A stretch of DNA of 64,000 bases from Homalodisca vitripennis (Eukaryota; Arthropoda; Insecta; Hemiptera; Cicadellidae): NCBI RefSeq assembly GCF_021130785.1, contig NC_060207.1, positions 98,907,001 to 98,971,000 on the forward strand, in the 5' to 3' direction. Each line of letters starts with the position of its first letter. Positions within the stretch are counted from its first letter, which is position 1. The notes under the pieces are model-generated. The model worked only from the letters and a program-made list of their open reading frames with translations. It did no database searches and was not told where the DNA came from. Positions 36,306 to 48,769 of the stretch are shown in pieces. A program made the position numbers and the translations under genes.

Positions 36306-36340
36306 GTCTTGGTCTTGGCCGTGCTAGTGCGCGTTTACCC
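36306..36340 (-). repeat. Right terminal inverted repeat of Harbinger
   Basis: This is the reverse complement of the left repeat over 32 bp, with the fuller terminus GGGTAAACG. It is followed directly by TAA, the inferred target duplication. Inside it the repeat runs into several extra CTTGGTC words. Confidence 0.9.
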
Positions 36341-36343
36341 TAA
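36341..36343. repeat. Right TAA target site duplication
   Basis: This is the partner of the TAA at 34578-34580. It lies directly after the terminal CCC of the right inverted repeat. Confidence 0.65.
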
Positions 36344-36560
36344 GTTGGATTCCAAAACCCACATGTGTATTTATTTTCTTGGTCAGTGCAACAACATAAA
36401 ATCAATTGTGGAACCGTGAATAAATTAGAGCGGAAATGAATTTCATCAGTAGTTTTGACTCTTTTGAACAGCAGTAAGTTTTCAATCGTACGTATGTTAT
36501 ACAGTTTGTTTATCGGGACAAAAAAGAAAAATATCACTACGGAACTTGAAAAACCTTGGA
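36341..36560 (+). repeat. Units of the ~120-bp dispersed tandem repeat, right of Harbinger
   Basis: ACATGTGTATTTATTTTCTT followed by GGTCAGTGCAACAAC matches the family core. A second, weaker core (TTTATCGGGACAAAAAAG) follows near 36508. Confidence 0.55.
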
Positions 36561-39239
36561 CAATAAATTAAAATAGTACTTTAATTCTAAAAACATACTT
36601 TTATATCATATAAAGTTAGTAAATGTTAAAAATCCTATAATACTTTAAAACATAATCCTAATACGATTTTATGACGTAAATGTAAGAAATATATACATTC
36701 ATTATTGGAGATCTTTGAAAACTTGTGAAGTCAATACAATTTGTTTTTATAATTCCGTATAATTTACAAAAATAGTCAGTTGTTAGCTACGTATCCTCTC
36801 TTATTTCTTCTCTACAAGTCAAGAGAAGTTTAATGAAGGGTTCAATATAAATGATACAATAACGGAGGAATTCGTATCTCTAAATGCATTTATTGAAAAC
36901 GTTTTACTATAATAGTTTTCTCTCTAGGTATATTTACATTTGTGTTATAATATAACAAAGAATTTAATGAGAACCTATTAACTTGTACTGATATCGCGTT
37001 GGAGCGACGCCGCCGGCAAAACGGTTGTCGGCAATATAGATACTTCTTGAGATTGCATTGCGCCTTCCCGAAGGAGGAAGTTAGCATGCAAATCTCCTAC
37101 AAAACCGTTATGAACCCTTTTAGCATGAATAGAAATCACATAGCCTCGGTTCTTTTATTACCTTCAAACTATAGTGATAAGAGCTGCTAAGAAGTTTATA
37201 AAACTATTGTCGTCTGAGTGAAGATGCTAGCAAAAAGTCGAAGCACAAAGAAAGGCCATTAGTACTCTTGGAGTCAAAGTACAGAGCTACGATTTAATTA
37301 TAGCAGAGTATTGAAACAGTCGGAGGTGGAAATTGAAACGAGAGAGGTTAGATATAGTCAAAGAATAGTGCTGGACTGACGGCCTTTCATTAGCGTCAAT
37401 GATAAATTATTTGAAATTTCACAATTTTTCGGATTTAGCAGTAGAGTCCATTAGATTTTTATTAGGTTTTACTATGTTTAATAGTTTTCGTGAAATAAGA
37501 TATTTGCCCTCAAGTTTTGTGATATTGTACAGTAGAAGGTTGATGATTTCAATATAATGTATAGTTTGATGAACTAAGTATACTGAACTATTTTGTTTTT
37601 CGAACATATCTTTAATCAATATAATCGGTGGCCCATATTACGGATCACTCTTCCGTACTGACGTGAAGGCAACAAAACATCTAAAACTTCGCTTGGATAT
37701 TTCAATCTTGTTCATTATGTATATCTATACCGGTTGGATAGATATTGTAACCCGTGAAGCTTACCATATACGGTTATTGCGTAACTGTGTTGTGAATGTC
37801 TCACTTTCTGGGCCATCCGACCTAGTCTTACGTGTTAATCCGACCCATGATCAATTCTTAGCCAACATTACAATTCCCAAACAGCCTGAGAAAACTTGTT
37901 ATTAAACTCTAAATCTCTTAAGATAACCCCATGCTTATAGAATCATTGAGTTTGATTGATATAAATATACTATGCAGATATCTGGGGTATGCAAGTTTGA
38001 TACAATTCCAAATTTTGAGAATTTGAATTTTATTTCAGACTACAGCACAGCGGAGTGGTTCGAGGCAGAATATTATATATAACACGGGGTTTTATGATAT
38101 TTTTATTTTTCTATTTGATGTGTTTTAATGATAATAGTTTTCTACTATTATTTGTTATTCGTTATAAAGCATTCTCAGGAGTAATATAATTATTAAATTA
38201 ATGTTCATAAATATCACAGAATAAAGTGCATTAAAATCTTTCCAGTAGCAGTAAAAGATAATAAAATAATAAATATAAAATAGTATGAGGAGCAGGGTAA
38301 AAGTGTCCTTTTGTGAATTTGACAACCCAGAATAATATAGTTAATGTAAGCGGCCACATTAACCTGCTCCTGGAGGACTTTACTACCTCTATGTCAATAG
38401 AACACAAAAAGGGTTCAGGATCGCTCTTGAGGTTCATTGTTACTGCTGACCACGAGACCTAGTATACGAGTATACAGCAGACGTCGACAATACGGCCGAG
38501 TGGGGACCTGTGTTCAGCCTTTATTTGGCTTGGTTTATGGGACACAAGTGGGCTTTTCGTTACCGTCCTGCCTCGAAGTGCGCATGGAAATATGGCCTAA
38601 CAGCTGCAAACCATACGGCTATTGTGATCTGTGGTTTATAGCTTATTGGACCTTGGAAACTCAGGCAAGGGAACTTCTTTATAAAAGAGTTTTAAAGGAC
38701 TGCAAAAAAGTGTAGGAGCTGTGAGACAAAATTTATGTGGTTGAGCTTATAAAAAATAAACTTTTAGCATATTAAAGTAGAGGCAGAAACACTATTTTTA
38801 TTCTATCAACACTGCCTTTTTGGTCGAGAGGCTCTTGAGTGTTCTATAAAATACCAATAATGTAAAAATATATTACATGGCTTTGACGATGAAAAAATAA
38901 CACCGTAACCAAATTCTAATTTGGATAGGAAAACTAATATTTTAACAAACTAAAATAAAAAAAATTAAACGTTAAACAGATCACATTATTTTTTACAGTG
39001 GTCTAACTAGAAAACATGGATACTATTAAATAATCTGAAATGAAACGGCCTGAATCATGAAACATTAAAATTGCGTTTAAAAATAATTGCTGTTTCTCAG
39101 AATAATACCTCTATTATGCTTTTAAAAGATAAATCAAATAGTTTTTATGAAAATCAAAAACATTCATGGTGGCTTAAAATGGGGCTGTAAACGACACAAA
39201 AATACCTCATACAGAAAGTAGATTATAATGTTAGAAAGC
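36561..39239. other. No gene seen
   Basis: AT-rich with two more complex islands: 36990-37095 (GCGACGCCGCCGGC, and an ATGCAAAT octamer at about 37085) and 38430-38710, which has a 92-codon plus-strand open stretch of no recognised family. Confidence 0.45.
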
Positions 39240-39930
39240 GGAATTTCTTTAAACTAAGTACCGGTATACTTTTTAATGTAAATATATATTTTCTTGATCA
39301 GGGCAACAAGGTTAACGCAACTACTTCACCGTGAATATTTTATACCAAAAGTAGATGACACTGGATAGACGTGAGCGCTTTATAACTAACGTAGACTTTT
39401 AATACTAACGTGTGTATATACTTTCTTGAACGGAACAAACACTACAATGTCACGGAAAACACTTTAGACTGGACTTAATTACAATGGCTAGAAGTAAACA
39501 ATTTTTGACCAAAGAAGACTTTTCAGACCTATATATGTAAATACATTCTTGATTGGGGAACTACACAAACGGTAACACGGTACCTTAAATATCATACATT
39601 AAAAATAATATTATACCGGCCGGAAGTAGACGATTAACGGGACTGGAAACGCTTTAGACTAGTATTATATTACGATATGGCTTTAGGCACATGGTTTTTC
39701 ATTGAAAACTACGTTTCAGACCTATGTACGATATGTATTTATCTTTTAGTTTGGAAAAAACGGCAAACTGTATTATGCGAAATTAATCTGAACCAGAAAT
39801 GTGTCTTAACGTGCAAACCCTGATATAAAAGCCACAGGTAGTCTTGTTTAACTTTTCAACCTTCTACGCTAACGCTAAAGTAAAATATACATTAAAGATG
39901 TGTACTTTTGATTGAAAGGGCTCCCTAGTT
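39240..39930 (+). repeat. Degenerate array of the ~120-bp dispersed tandem repeat
   Basis: The core TTCTTGAt-c-gGG-AAC recurs at 39291, 39423 and 39546, with weaker copies near 39740 and 39905. GAAGACTTTTCAGACCTATA and CTACGTTTCAGACCTATG precede cores, and GAAGTA(A/G)ACGA-like blocks lie between them. Period is 120-132 bp where clear. Confidence 0.65.
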
Positions 39931-40869
39931 GTACATCATAAGTAGTTTTATTACGATCGCAACAGACATAGTAGATGATTTATCAATATCGTCGACTATC
40001 CTCCTTAGCTTCGCACAAGACAATTGCTGATGGGAACAGACAGAAAAAGGCTCAAAAGAAGACCGGCCTTTCCTACAAATGTTAAAAATAAATAATAGTT
40101 TAAGTTTTTCTGAATTAGTTAGAGCTATTAATACAAATAATATATAATGTTGTAGAAAATCAGTTTACTTCATAAGTACTTATTACACATACTTCACGGC
40201 CCTATACCAAAACATTCATATTTAAACTTCCAGTCCAATTATTTTGTAATGGGTCAGGAGACTGGAATAACATCACTTGTTCAGTTTTTCACAGGATATA
40301 AAGGTTAAAATGACCACAGAGGAAGCCTTGTAAACCCTAAATGTAAAAAGGTGTATCATATTTTAGTTTGAAGTCCTTGATCCTATATACTATTTGCATT
40401 TTCTAGGTTTTATCATACTATACTTAAGTTTCATATAAAATTTCCATAATCTATTGAATAACCAATGTTTTATTAAGGTACAATAACTAGTTGCGTGAAA
40501 AACGTATACTATATCTTATAAGAACAAATGAGCAATAGACAATGATGTGAAAATAAACCAACACGTATTTTTGAAGGCTAAAATATATTCAAGAAAGACA
40601 AAATCCATTGTACAAACTCAATAGAATCTAAATTATCGGCAATAACGGTTATAATAAAACAAGGTGCTTACTTTACAGCAGTATTTTAAAAAGTAAACAT
40701 TTTATATAATATTTTAACCTCTTGATTTACCGTTATAAAGTCTATAAAGAAAAATCGTTATATAAATGCAAATACTACAAATGTAAATTATATGATTTAA
40801 TGTACAAAACTAACTTACCAAGAAAGTGTTTAATTTTAAACTGATTGAAGTACATAATTACTGTTTAAG
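39931..40869. other. No gene seen
   Basis: AT-rich non-coding sequence. Confidence 0.5.
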
Positions 40870-41100
40870 ACTGTATTAATAAACAGCAATAAATCTCGTT
40901 CACTCCACCACCAGGTCTACCTCACCCCCACAACCCCTCCTGCTACCTAACCTACTTCCAGCTTACCCTCCCTCTTGTCTCACGTTACATCTGCTTCTTT
41001 ATATTGAACACGACGTTTGTTCTCCCCACTTTTTGATGGAAATATGTCGTTCGTTATACGGCTTCTCGACTTTATAGATATGATTGCGATCTTACAAACG
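40870..41100 (+). repeat. Pyrimidine-rich dispersed repeat, copy 1
   Basis: TTAATAAACA(G/A)CAAT, a C-rich tract, then CCCTTGTCTCA-like sequence followed by CTTTATATT(G/A)AACACG and TCTTGACTTT are shared in order with 46660-46930. No coding frame is shared. Confidence 0.7.
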
Positions 41101-41639
41101 CAAAAAAGGAATACTTATAACCACAATCGTTAATTTTTGAATACTAGTACCTGCCTTGTTGAGCCTCTAAATTGAAATTATATGTTTAAAGATAAACTTC
41201 TATAATAAAAAATAATCTATTACCGTTGTTTAAAACTAAAGCAAAAAAGTTCAATTAGCATTACATAATAATAAACAGGCCAATTATGTATGAACTGAAG
41301 TTATTGACACCAAATAATTACTATTAGTTATTTATTATTGTTGTTTTATTTACGAGGCGGGTCTAGCACAGGGTTATCCATTTTTATTATTATTTTATTA
41401 TTTGTTCTAAAGGATTGGTATAAATGACTCTATGCGTGCACAGAACTCGAATTTCTATTCCAGTGTACCAATGCACCTGCTATTTAATGCTTTTGTTACA
41501 AATAAGGTGATAACGTTATATAATTAATAACTAAATAACTTGTAATAATTATACAAGTCAGAAGTACAACCGACTAAATCTCGTGTAAAAGACTTAGTTG
41601 AAGTTTAATGCAAAATGTCAAGTCTATATTATAGTCTAT

Positions 41640-42110
41640 AAGCTCATTTCATTCTCGAGATATAATGTGGATAGACAGACGATCAATCACAAACGAAATG
41701 TCACAGCCTCCAGGTGAACAGAAGATATACATGCACCATATACAAATAAATCACTACAACCAAGTATTATAGGATCCGACTAACGTAACCAACTTCCAAA
41801 TAAAAGTTTCCTCAATGCATGCGTTATTATATCACGTGTTAAAATATCAAATGACTGTAGTCAGATTTTTTTTAACAAACTTGTTTACTATATGATTTTC
41901 TTTTTGCCATCATGGTTACCCATAAGGTCAATGTAACTCTATGTTTTCTATACAGAATTAAAGCTTCATAAAAAATGTCAGTCTGTTGGCCAGTTCCTTC
42001 CCGTGACGTCATGCGGATAAACACACAGAAATGACATATTTCCCATTTCTACGACTAATAAGCTTCGTTAACGCTCAGCCAAAAACGTTATCAACTATCG
42101 GCGTGGTCAT
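41640..42110 (+). repeat. Dispersed repeat with GCCAYCATGGTTACC core, copy 2
   Basis: It contains TTCATTCTCGAGA, ATATCACGTGTTAAAATATC, TTTTTGCCATCATGGTTACC, ACACACAGAAATGACATATT and AAGCTTCGTTAACGCTCAGCC. The first blocks recur near 62265-62300 and 62665-62720, the last near 63435-63455. Confidence 0.6.
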
Positions 42111-43609
42111 GTGATACATATCTTACCACATAAACAATTTTACTTGTCATCAGTTGATTAACTCGGATAATATAAATATGATTCCTCTTGTCATTTAGAC
42201 ACTTTTTTAGAAATTGCATTAACTTTAGACATCTGCGCCTCCTATAACCACTGATCGCTGGATTAATATAATATAACAACTCAATTTTTCAAAACACCAA
42301 AATATGGTTGAGAAGTGTAAAGAAGTATCTTACTGGCATACTATTGAAACTGATTGCACTTGTATTTTATACAGCAAAATGGGGTTTCTGGAGAAAAAAG
42401 ATGTGTTAAAATTCACGTAGATTTTGCACAAGAACCTAGTACTGAATTACATAGAAGTATTTTTGAATAATGTGAGTTTTAATTACGTATGCATAATTTT
42501 CCAAAGATATACCTGCTTATTTTTCAGAGTTAGAAAAGAATATTGATAACAGTATGGTTGAGAACAGACTATATTAAATAGAAGGACAGAGTAAATAATG
42601 ATAAGGTGGTGATATCATTAAAAGGTAAAGTGATAATCTTAAAACTAATTTGCTTTTTTATAATACACACAAAATGCCATTCGTAATCAAGAAACGATAA
42701 CAAAAAAAGTATAAGCACAATTAATTAACTAACTTAACTAAACATATCTTTCAATCAGGCGATTCAAATGTACCACAAGCTCAAAGAAATACATTAAAAC
42801 GTCTCATATAATCAGAAAAATATTTGGTTAAGGAATAAGTTTTATCAAAACTACAAAGCCTTTCCTGTAAATATGTGGTATTCTATAATAGAAAACATAG
42901 AATGGTTGGAACTGATTATTTTTTTCTATTACGTTCTTTGCCTGAATTGAACAAGAGACTTCCCATGCTGCGATAGAGAGAAACTTAGAAGTGGAAAGAG
43001 TTTAGATTTTAAAACTTTGTTCGTCCCGCATCCCCAATCTGGAATGAAAGAGCCTCAGATGTAAAGGCAAACATGTATCTCACAGCTCTATCTATGTGCA
43101 TAGTTTCGTAACATAAACTGCTTTAGAATTAAACGCAATAGACCTTCAAAATAACATCAAAGGGCAAAACTACTGTTCATAGTTATATTTTCTGTAAATA
43201 AAAATTCAGTCTAAGTTTGAGTTTGGAAAGTTTGTGCAATTATTATTTGTCATTAATCGTATAGAATCGAATTAATATTTTAAAACTTTATTTTGTGTGG
43301 CAGGACAGAACATTTTTTAAACCTCCAAGTTACTACTAAAAGTCATAAACATTGTTATATATTTAAGTAAGTAATGATCTCTTCTCAGTTATTTTACTAA
43401 CAAAAAACGGCATTTCCTAGGCAAATGACTCAGAAAGACAGCAACAGATAAGGAGATATGTTAACGATAAAGCATTTGACAACACGCTGAATTCATGGAT
43501 TCACGACTTATTGAAAATAAGACAATATTGAATGTATAAACATTGCTAATAGAATTGGGAAGGAAGTAGTCGATATTTTGCAAAATTACAAATCACTGAT
43601 CTTTTTTAA

Positions 43610-43720
43610 AGGGCAGCCGAGGCCATACAAGTGTCAAATTAACGGTGGCTGGTTCCATTTAACAGCCGAGCTGTCAGGCAGCGGCAAGTCGTCGATTGTT
43701 ACTTCTTCGTCGTCAAATAT
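43610..43720. promoter_or_regulatory. Candidate conserved non-coding element
   Basis: A 110-bp island of complex sequence (AGTGTCAAATTAACGGTGG, CAGCCGAGCTGTCAGGCAGC, AAGTCGTCGATTG) in AT-rich flanks, without coding frame or repeat copies in this window. Confidence 0.25.
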
Positions 43721-43927
43721 CGTAATATAATTCACATAATTTTTAAAATATAACGGTGCCATTAACTACGTTAATTAGGAAAAGGTAACTCGATTGAGAT
43801 GGAAATGGGTTTTGTAAAAACCAAAATATTTGATCTTGATCGGCAATCTGAAATGTGTTCTTCAAAATTATTTGAGCTGTAGTTTACTAAACTATTGATT
43901 CACCAAAAGAGGAATTTAAATGTGAGG

Positions 43928-43959
43928 AGTATAAGTAGTATAGGCATACTACTTATACT
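43928..43959. repeat. Perfect 14-bp inverted repeat with 4-nt loop
   Basis: AGTATAAGTAGTAT, loop AGGC, then ATACTACTTATACT. The arms are exact reverse complements, giving a compact hairpin in AT-rich DNA. Confidence 0.95.
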
Positions 43960-45478
43960 AAGTTAGTGTATGGCATTTTTAATGCGTTATATTTATTATT
44001 ATTACTTAGTTATATCACTTCATCTTGTTTATTATGCCATAACTTTCGGTACGATAGATTTTTTATGTATAAGTATTTACAAATGCCTTATAGCATAACC
44101 GATATATTAATTAGTATGCATGAACTTAGACAAATTAGTATGTATGACATTAGAGACAAACCTAAAAAATAATTGTAAGTATTATTATAATTTAATATTT
44201 AGACTTTAGAAATGAATATTTTAACGCACATATTTCTTAACAAACGTTCTTCTACCCCTCTATACTATTAATTATCTATTAAACTATTGACGTTAGTTGG
44301 CAGAAAACAAGGGAACACAAAGTTTCAAGGATTAAACACAGAGAGCTTAAATTTGTTATAGCGAGAAACCACTGGATAGTAAGACAAAGAAAATTGGTAA
44401 ATATTTGACGTAAAATATTCACATTGATTAATAATGGATATAGAAAATACTTTTATATTTATAAGATCATTATGTAGATATCGTATGTAGGCTACTGTAC
44501 GTAATAAAAGTAATGGTTCCACTTTAGCGAAGATACAATTCTTCTATATCACCATCAAGAAGATTATCTTAACATTTGTAGGATTCGTAATCATATGACA
44601 CAGTACTGTATTAATTTTCTCTATCCGTTATTGATCAGTGTGAATATTTTATGTAAAATATTTACCAATTTTCTTTGTATTACTATTCAATGGACTAAAT
44701 TTCTTCAACCACAAATGGTAATGAGCTTTGTCGAGCCTCCCGAACATAATTGGCGCATTATGATGAGGTGTCTGCCCAAAAGGTCGATTTTATTCGACCC
44801 ACGTTTCGTTCGCATTCAGTATATGAATGTTCTCTTATCGGGTAAGTAAATTGAACTTTTCTTAATATCTATTCTTTGCATCTATTAATAAAATGTACCA
44901 AATAATGAAGGTATACAGTCAAATTTTTATTTTAACCTCCGCTGGAGTCTCCAAATATGTGGAGGCAGTAAAATCTTTAGGCAGTTGGTATTCTAGAAAG
45001 TAAAACAGCATATGTCAGATGTTGACGCTTCCTTTTTCCTTCGCACTATACAGAAAAAACTTTTACCACTGACTAGGATGCGTATATTAAAGAAATATAT
45101 TGATAATTGCCTTTTGTAATGAGCGTCGTTTGTCGGCACAGACAAATTTCAACCGTAGTCTATACAAATTCTCTCAAATGACGGTGTTTTCTACATCTCT
45201 CACTTTTGAAGAGCCAGAAGGTATTTTAGGCCGTTTTTTAAACGGTATTATAGAAATCAATCTACAGAGATAAGAGTTTTTCTCGTTAGTGGTCTAAGGT
45301 AGATTAAACTGTAAAATATATCTCTTCCAAAGTTAGGCCTACTTTCTCAAAACATTTATATCTACACTTACATGATGCACAAGCCTCATTCCCCCGTATT
45401 ATCATTTTCTTTGTTACATCACTCTTCTTTGACACTTCACTTCCTTATTATTATTCATTATTTGATTGTATCAAACAA

Positions 45479-45482
<4 letters not shown>

Positions 45483-45540
<58 letters not shown>
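45483..45540 (+). repeat. (AT)29 microsatellite
   Basis: A perfect AT tract ending abruptly at GTCGTAAG. Confidence 0.97.
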
Positions 45541-45543
<3 letters not shown>

Positions 45544-46659
45544 GTAAGATCCAGATTAATCACAAATAAAGTAACCTAATTCACTAAATAAAACAATCTA
45601 ACAAAACTGAAAACAATAGTAACTATACTCAAAATAGAATATTAAATTAGGCTACATCGGCTGAAAAATATCAGGATTTAATAAATTTGGAAATAGATAG
45701 CTCTAGTAATTATTATAAAGTAAAAACAGATAACATAGTTAATTCATTCTTTCATATTTTAAGAACACACTTTCAGTCATGCATTTACTCCTTCTTCCCC
45801 AGAAGTGCTACAAGTAAACTCTTATTCCCCTGCAGTTAATATCTTTAACATGAATATCCTAGTAATATAACCCGCAAATAATATAACTATGTGCACGGAT
45901 ATTTCTTGGTGAGACATTTAGTTAACTCCTTTTTTCCTGTGCCCTTCATATATAGTTGCTCCAGAAATACAGCACTATTAAGTGCTATTAAAAGAATATA
46001 GGAGAATATATCTGCACCACATTTACCCATCACGCAAGAGCTCTTCCTACAGTAGAGCAATCACGAATTAGCACAAGTTTCAGCTGAAAGAACTTTGCGT
46101 CCAATACCAGCTGAACAACTGAGTGGAGATGTTTGAGGAACAAAGCAAAACCGTAGTGTCTAATCCTACTTTCCCATTAGACGAAATGGATTTACATTGA
46201 AAGGAGTAGTATTTGTAGAACCATTTCCGTACTGGGATGGGTCAATGTAACTTCTGGAAGGTTAAGTGGTGACAGGCTGAAGATGATCCCCAGATAATGG
46301 AACATATTGTCTATTCTTGTACACAATTCTTGTTGCGTTTATATACGTGTCTAAAATGCTTATTCTTGCAATTTTATGTCTCACAATGTGATATATGGTT
46401 GTTTATAAGGTATCTCAACAAGAAAGAAATATTTTAAACCTTCTTTTCGTCCAATAATGTAAAAAGTATGAAACAAATGAAATATTTTAGTAAAAAGTAC
46501 ATTTTTGAATGAACTACTTTTGACATATATTTAAAGCCACCTCCCGTTACTTAACATATGATACAAAAGTGTAAAAACTATTCATAAGTTGTAATATGCG
46601 ATACACATTTTTACTGGAAATGTTTAATATTTAATAAAAGAAGCAATACAGTGACTTTT

Positions 46660-46930
46660 CTAGCGTTTTATTAATAAACAACAATGTTAAATTAAATCTT
46701 GTCAACTGTTCTGCTACAGGCTGCCCCCTCCTCTCCTACAACACCAAACCCCCCCCCCTTGTCCACGACCTACCATCTCCATACCTTGAGAACCTTCCCC
46801 TTTCTTACTCCCTTGTCTCAAGTTACTCTTCTCTCTTTATATTAAACACGGTGTTAGTCTTTTCCATTTTTGTACGCTTTGTGTCTTCTTCTGCTGTATT
46901 TCTTGACTTTGTTGATATTAATGGTTCATT
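46660..46930 (+). repeat. Pyrimidine-rich dispersed repeat, copy 2
   Basis: This copy is in the same orientation as 40870-41100. It contains CCCTTGTCTCAAGTTACT, CTTTATATTAAACACGG and TTCTTGACTTTGTTGATATT, which match copy 1 with point changes. A C9 run lies at about 46750. Confidence 0.7.
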
Positions 46931-47934
46931 GTTTCTGGTAGTACAAAACATTGTCGGCACTATAAAAGACAGCTTTTTACTCTTTACAAGAATATTTTAA
47001 TAATGTCAAATAACTCTATTAGATAATTAAGCAAACTTTAGTCATAAGTGTTTGTCATCACTTGTCATTATGTTTAAGGCTTTGTGAACTTGATATGTTT
47101 TATACATCAAGCAAAAGATCAACAGAATAACATTTTGTAATTATAGTATCATTATAATTATTCATTGGTTCACATTATGTAATTAAAATTTAGTTGAGAG
47201 CATAATGCTTTCTTACATGTTAATGTAGTTCATAACTGTCTTAAATAGCATCCTTTCGTTGCTTATAACCCGTCTTCATGAGGATACATCTATTTTCTTT
47301 ATGAAAGATTTAAAATATTGGAACTATTACAGTTTTACAATATAAAATAATATTGTATTTTTATTATAGTAAATAATCCCATGAGGGATCTAAAATATTC
47401 TAACAGTGTTAAAAGGAGAACTATACTCCCTTCTTTATTTGTAATCCGTAAGAAACAACGGTGTGTTTATTTCTAACAAACAATCACAAGTTTTAACAAT
47501 AAATAATGTTGGTTTAATGATATCTGATTTAAACTAACTCTCCTAGAAAAGAACCTTGGTTTTGCCAGACGACAGTAGAAGAAATCCGATTCCCTAATCC
47601 CGAAATACAGAAATCTGAAAATTATTAAAATAAAAAAATCTGCTTTAATTGTAAATTTACGCTGCTTAGTTATTTTATAAACGCAATATTTATTCAGAAA
47701 AAGATTGAAACAAGTAGGCCTACTCTACGTAACACACAACATAATATGGTTAATTGAACATTTTAAATTAGAAACGTCTTTACTGTAAAGCGAATGTTTT
47801 CTATGAAAGTTACATGTAACTCGCTCTAATTGATTGGTATTGTTTTATTTCACCGTTGCCTGAGATAGACATAAAGTTATATTGAGGATCGTATAAACTA
47901 CTTAAGCACACAGAGTTACAGTTTTGTTCAGGTG
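46931..47934. other. No gene seen
   Basis: AT-rich sequence between the pyrimidine-rich repeat and the minisatellite. Confidence 0.5.
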
Positions 47935-48350
47935 GTTTTTTGCACACCTTATCTAAACAAAAAGAGGTAACCTTCCAGTCAGCATTTTTTAAAACTTCCC
48001 AAGCGAAGAGAATTTACTGAACACAACGAGCGAAACTACCAGTGACTATTGAAAAATAAACTTCCTAATCGAGGAGGGTTTACTGAACACATCGAGGGAA
48101 ACTTCCAGTGAGCATTGTAAATGAACATTCTAAGCGAAGAGTTTGCTGAGTAAAACGAGGGAGACTTCCAGTGACCATTGTAAAAAAAAACATCCTAATC
48201 GAGGAGAGTTTGTTGAACACAAAGAGAGAAACTTCCAGTGAGTATAGTAAAAAACTTCCTAAGTGAAGGCAGTTCAGGTTTTGTTCTTGTGGCACCGTCT
48301 TCCTAAACGAAATGTGAGAACTTCGAGTGAGCACCGTAGAAAGTTCGTAG
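47935..48350 (+). repeat. Minisatellite with ~62-bp unit, about six copies
   Basis: Units follow the pattern CTTCCTAA-CGA-GAG-GTTT-CTGAACACA-CGAG-GAAACTTCCAGTGA-CATTGTAAA, with clear copies starting near 47993, 48060, 48125, 48190 and 48250. The two outer units are distinct: both contain GTTTTGTTC(A/T)(G/T)GTGG-like and C(A/C)CCTTATCTAAAC / CCGTCTTCCTAAACG-like words, so the array has variant end units. A minus-strand frame runs open across it, but its content is just repeat periodicity. Confidence 0.85.
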
Positions 48351-48769
48351 GCTCAGATTTACGGTTCGCTTTACAGTAGCAAAATTGAAAGCAACACTTT
48401 GTTGTAGTGAGTTGTAAAGAGTAATTTAATTCTTACCCCTTTGAGATAGAACATTTTAAGAACTGACAGATTGCAATTAAAACAGTTTATGCATTGAAAA
48501 CATTGTCACATATTCATTTGTATCAACTAAAAATAATATTTCTCAACCTTTTCAAAATATATTTTCAAATATATATATAAATAATTAATTTAAATGTGAT
48601 TCCTGCTATATTTTGTCAAGGCCTAATACTCATCTTTTGTTACAATTTGCGAGTATTTGTATTAAAAAATAACTACTAAGTTTTTATAATAATTCTGGGG
48701 TAACGAGTATACCACTCACGTTACTGTGAACATACATTATAATTGCTCGTCAACAGGATATGTTCAGTA

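Larger units (their letters stand above)
34581..36340 (+). mobile_element. Internally deleted PIF/Harbinger DNA transposon
   Basis: The element is about 1,760 bp and is bounded by inverted repeats that match exactly over 32 bp (34582-34613 and 36306-36337). TAA lies immediately outside both ends, as expected for Harbinger, which duplicates a TWA target. Inside are remnants of both proteins typical of the superfamily: a HARBI1-type transposase on the plus strand and a MADF/BESS DNA-binding protein on the minus strand. The catalytic part of the transposase is missing, an extra T shifts its first exon, and stop codons interrupt both genes, so this copy is dead. The right end shows CCC before the shared TIR bases, which suggests an original GGGTAAACG terminus. 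The left end shows only A there. Confidence 0.85.
42111..46659. other. No gene seen
   Basis: AT-rich with the complex island at 43610, the hairpin at 43928 and the (AT)29 tract. An open plus-strand stretch ends at a GGGTAAGT donor-like site at 44846 but is not recognised. Confidence 0.5.

Noticed and set aside
38437..38715. 92-codon plus-strand open frame in a more complex patch
   Set aside because: No domain or motif recognised, no splice signals that improve it; likely chance or repeat sequence.
44595..44849. Open plus-strand frame ending SILFDPRFVRIQYMNVLLSG before a GGGTAAGT donor-like site
   Set aside because: No recognised family, no clear acceptor with the same frame, and the first half is composed of residues expected from AT-rich DNA.
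48080..48334. 84-codon minus-strand open frame with internal repeats
   Set aside because: Its repetition is the minisatellite period; the DNA unit length is not kept as a multiple of three.
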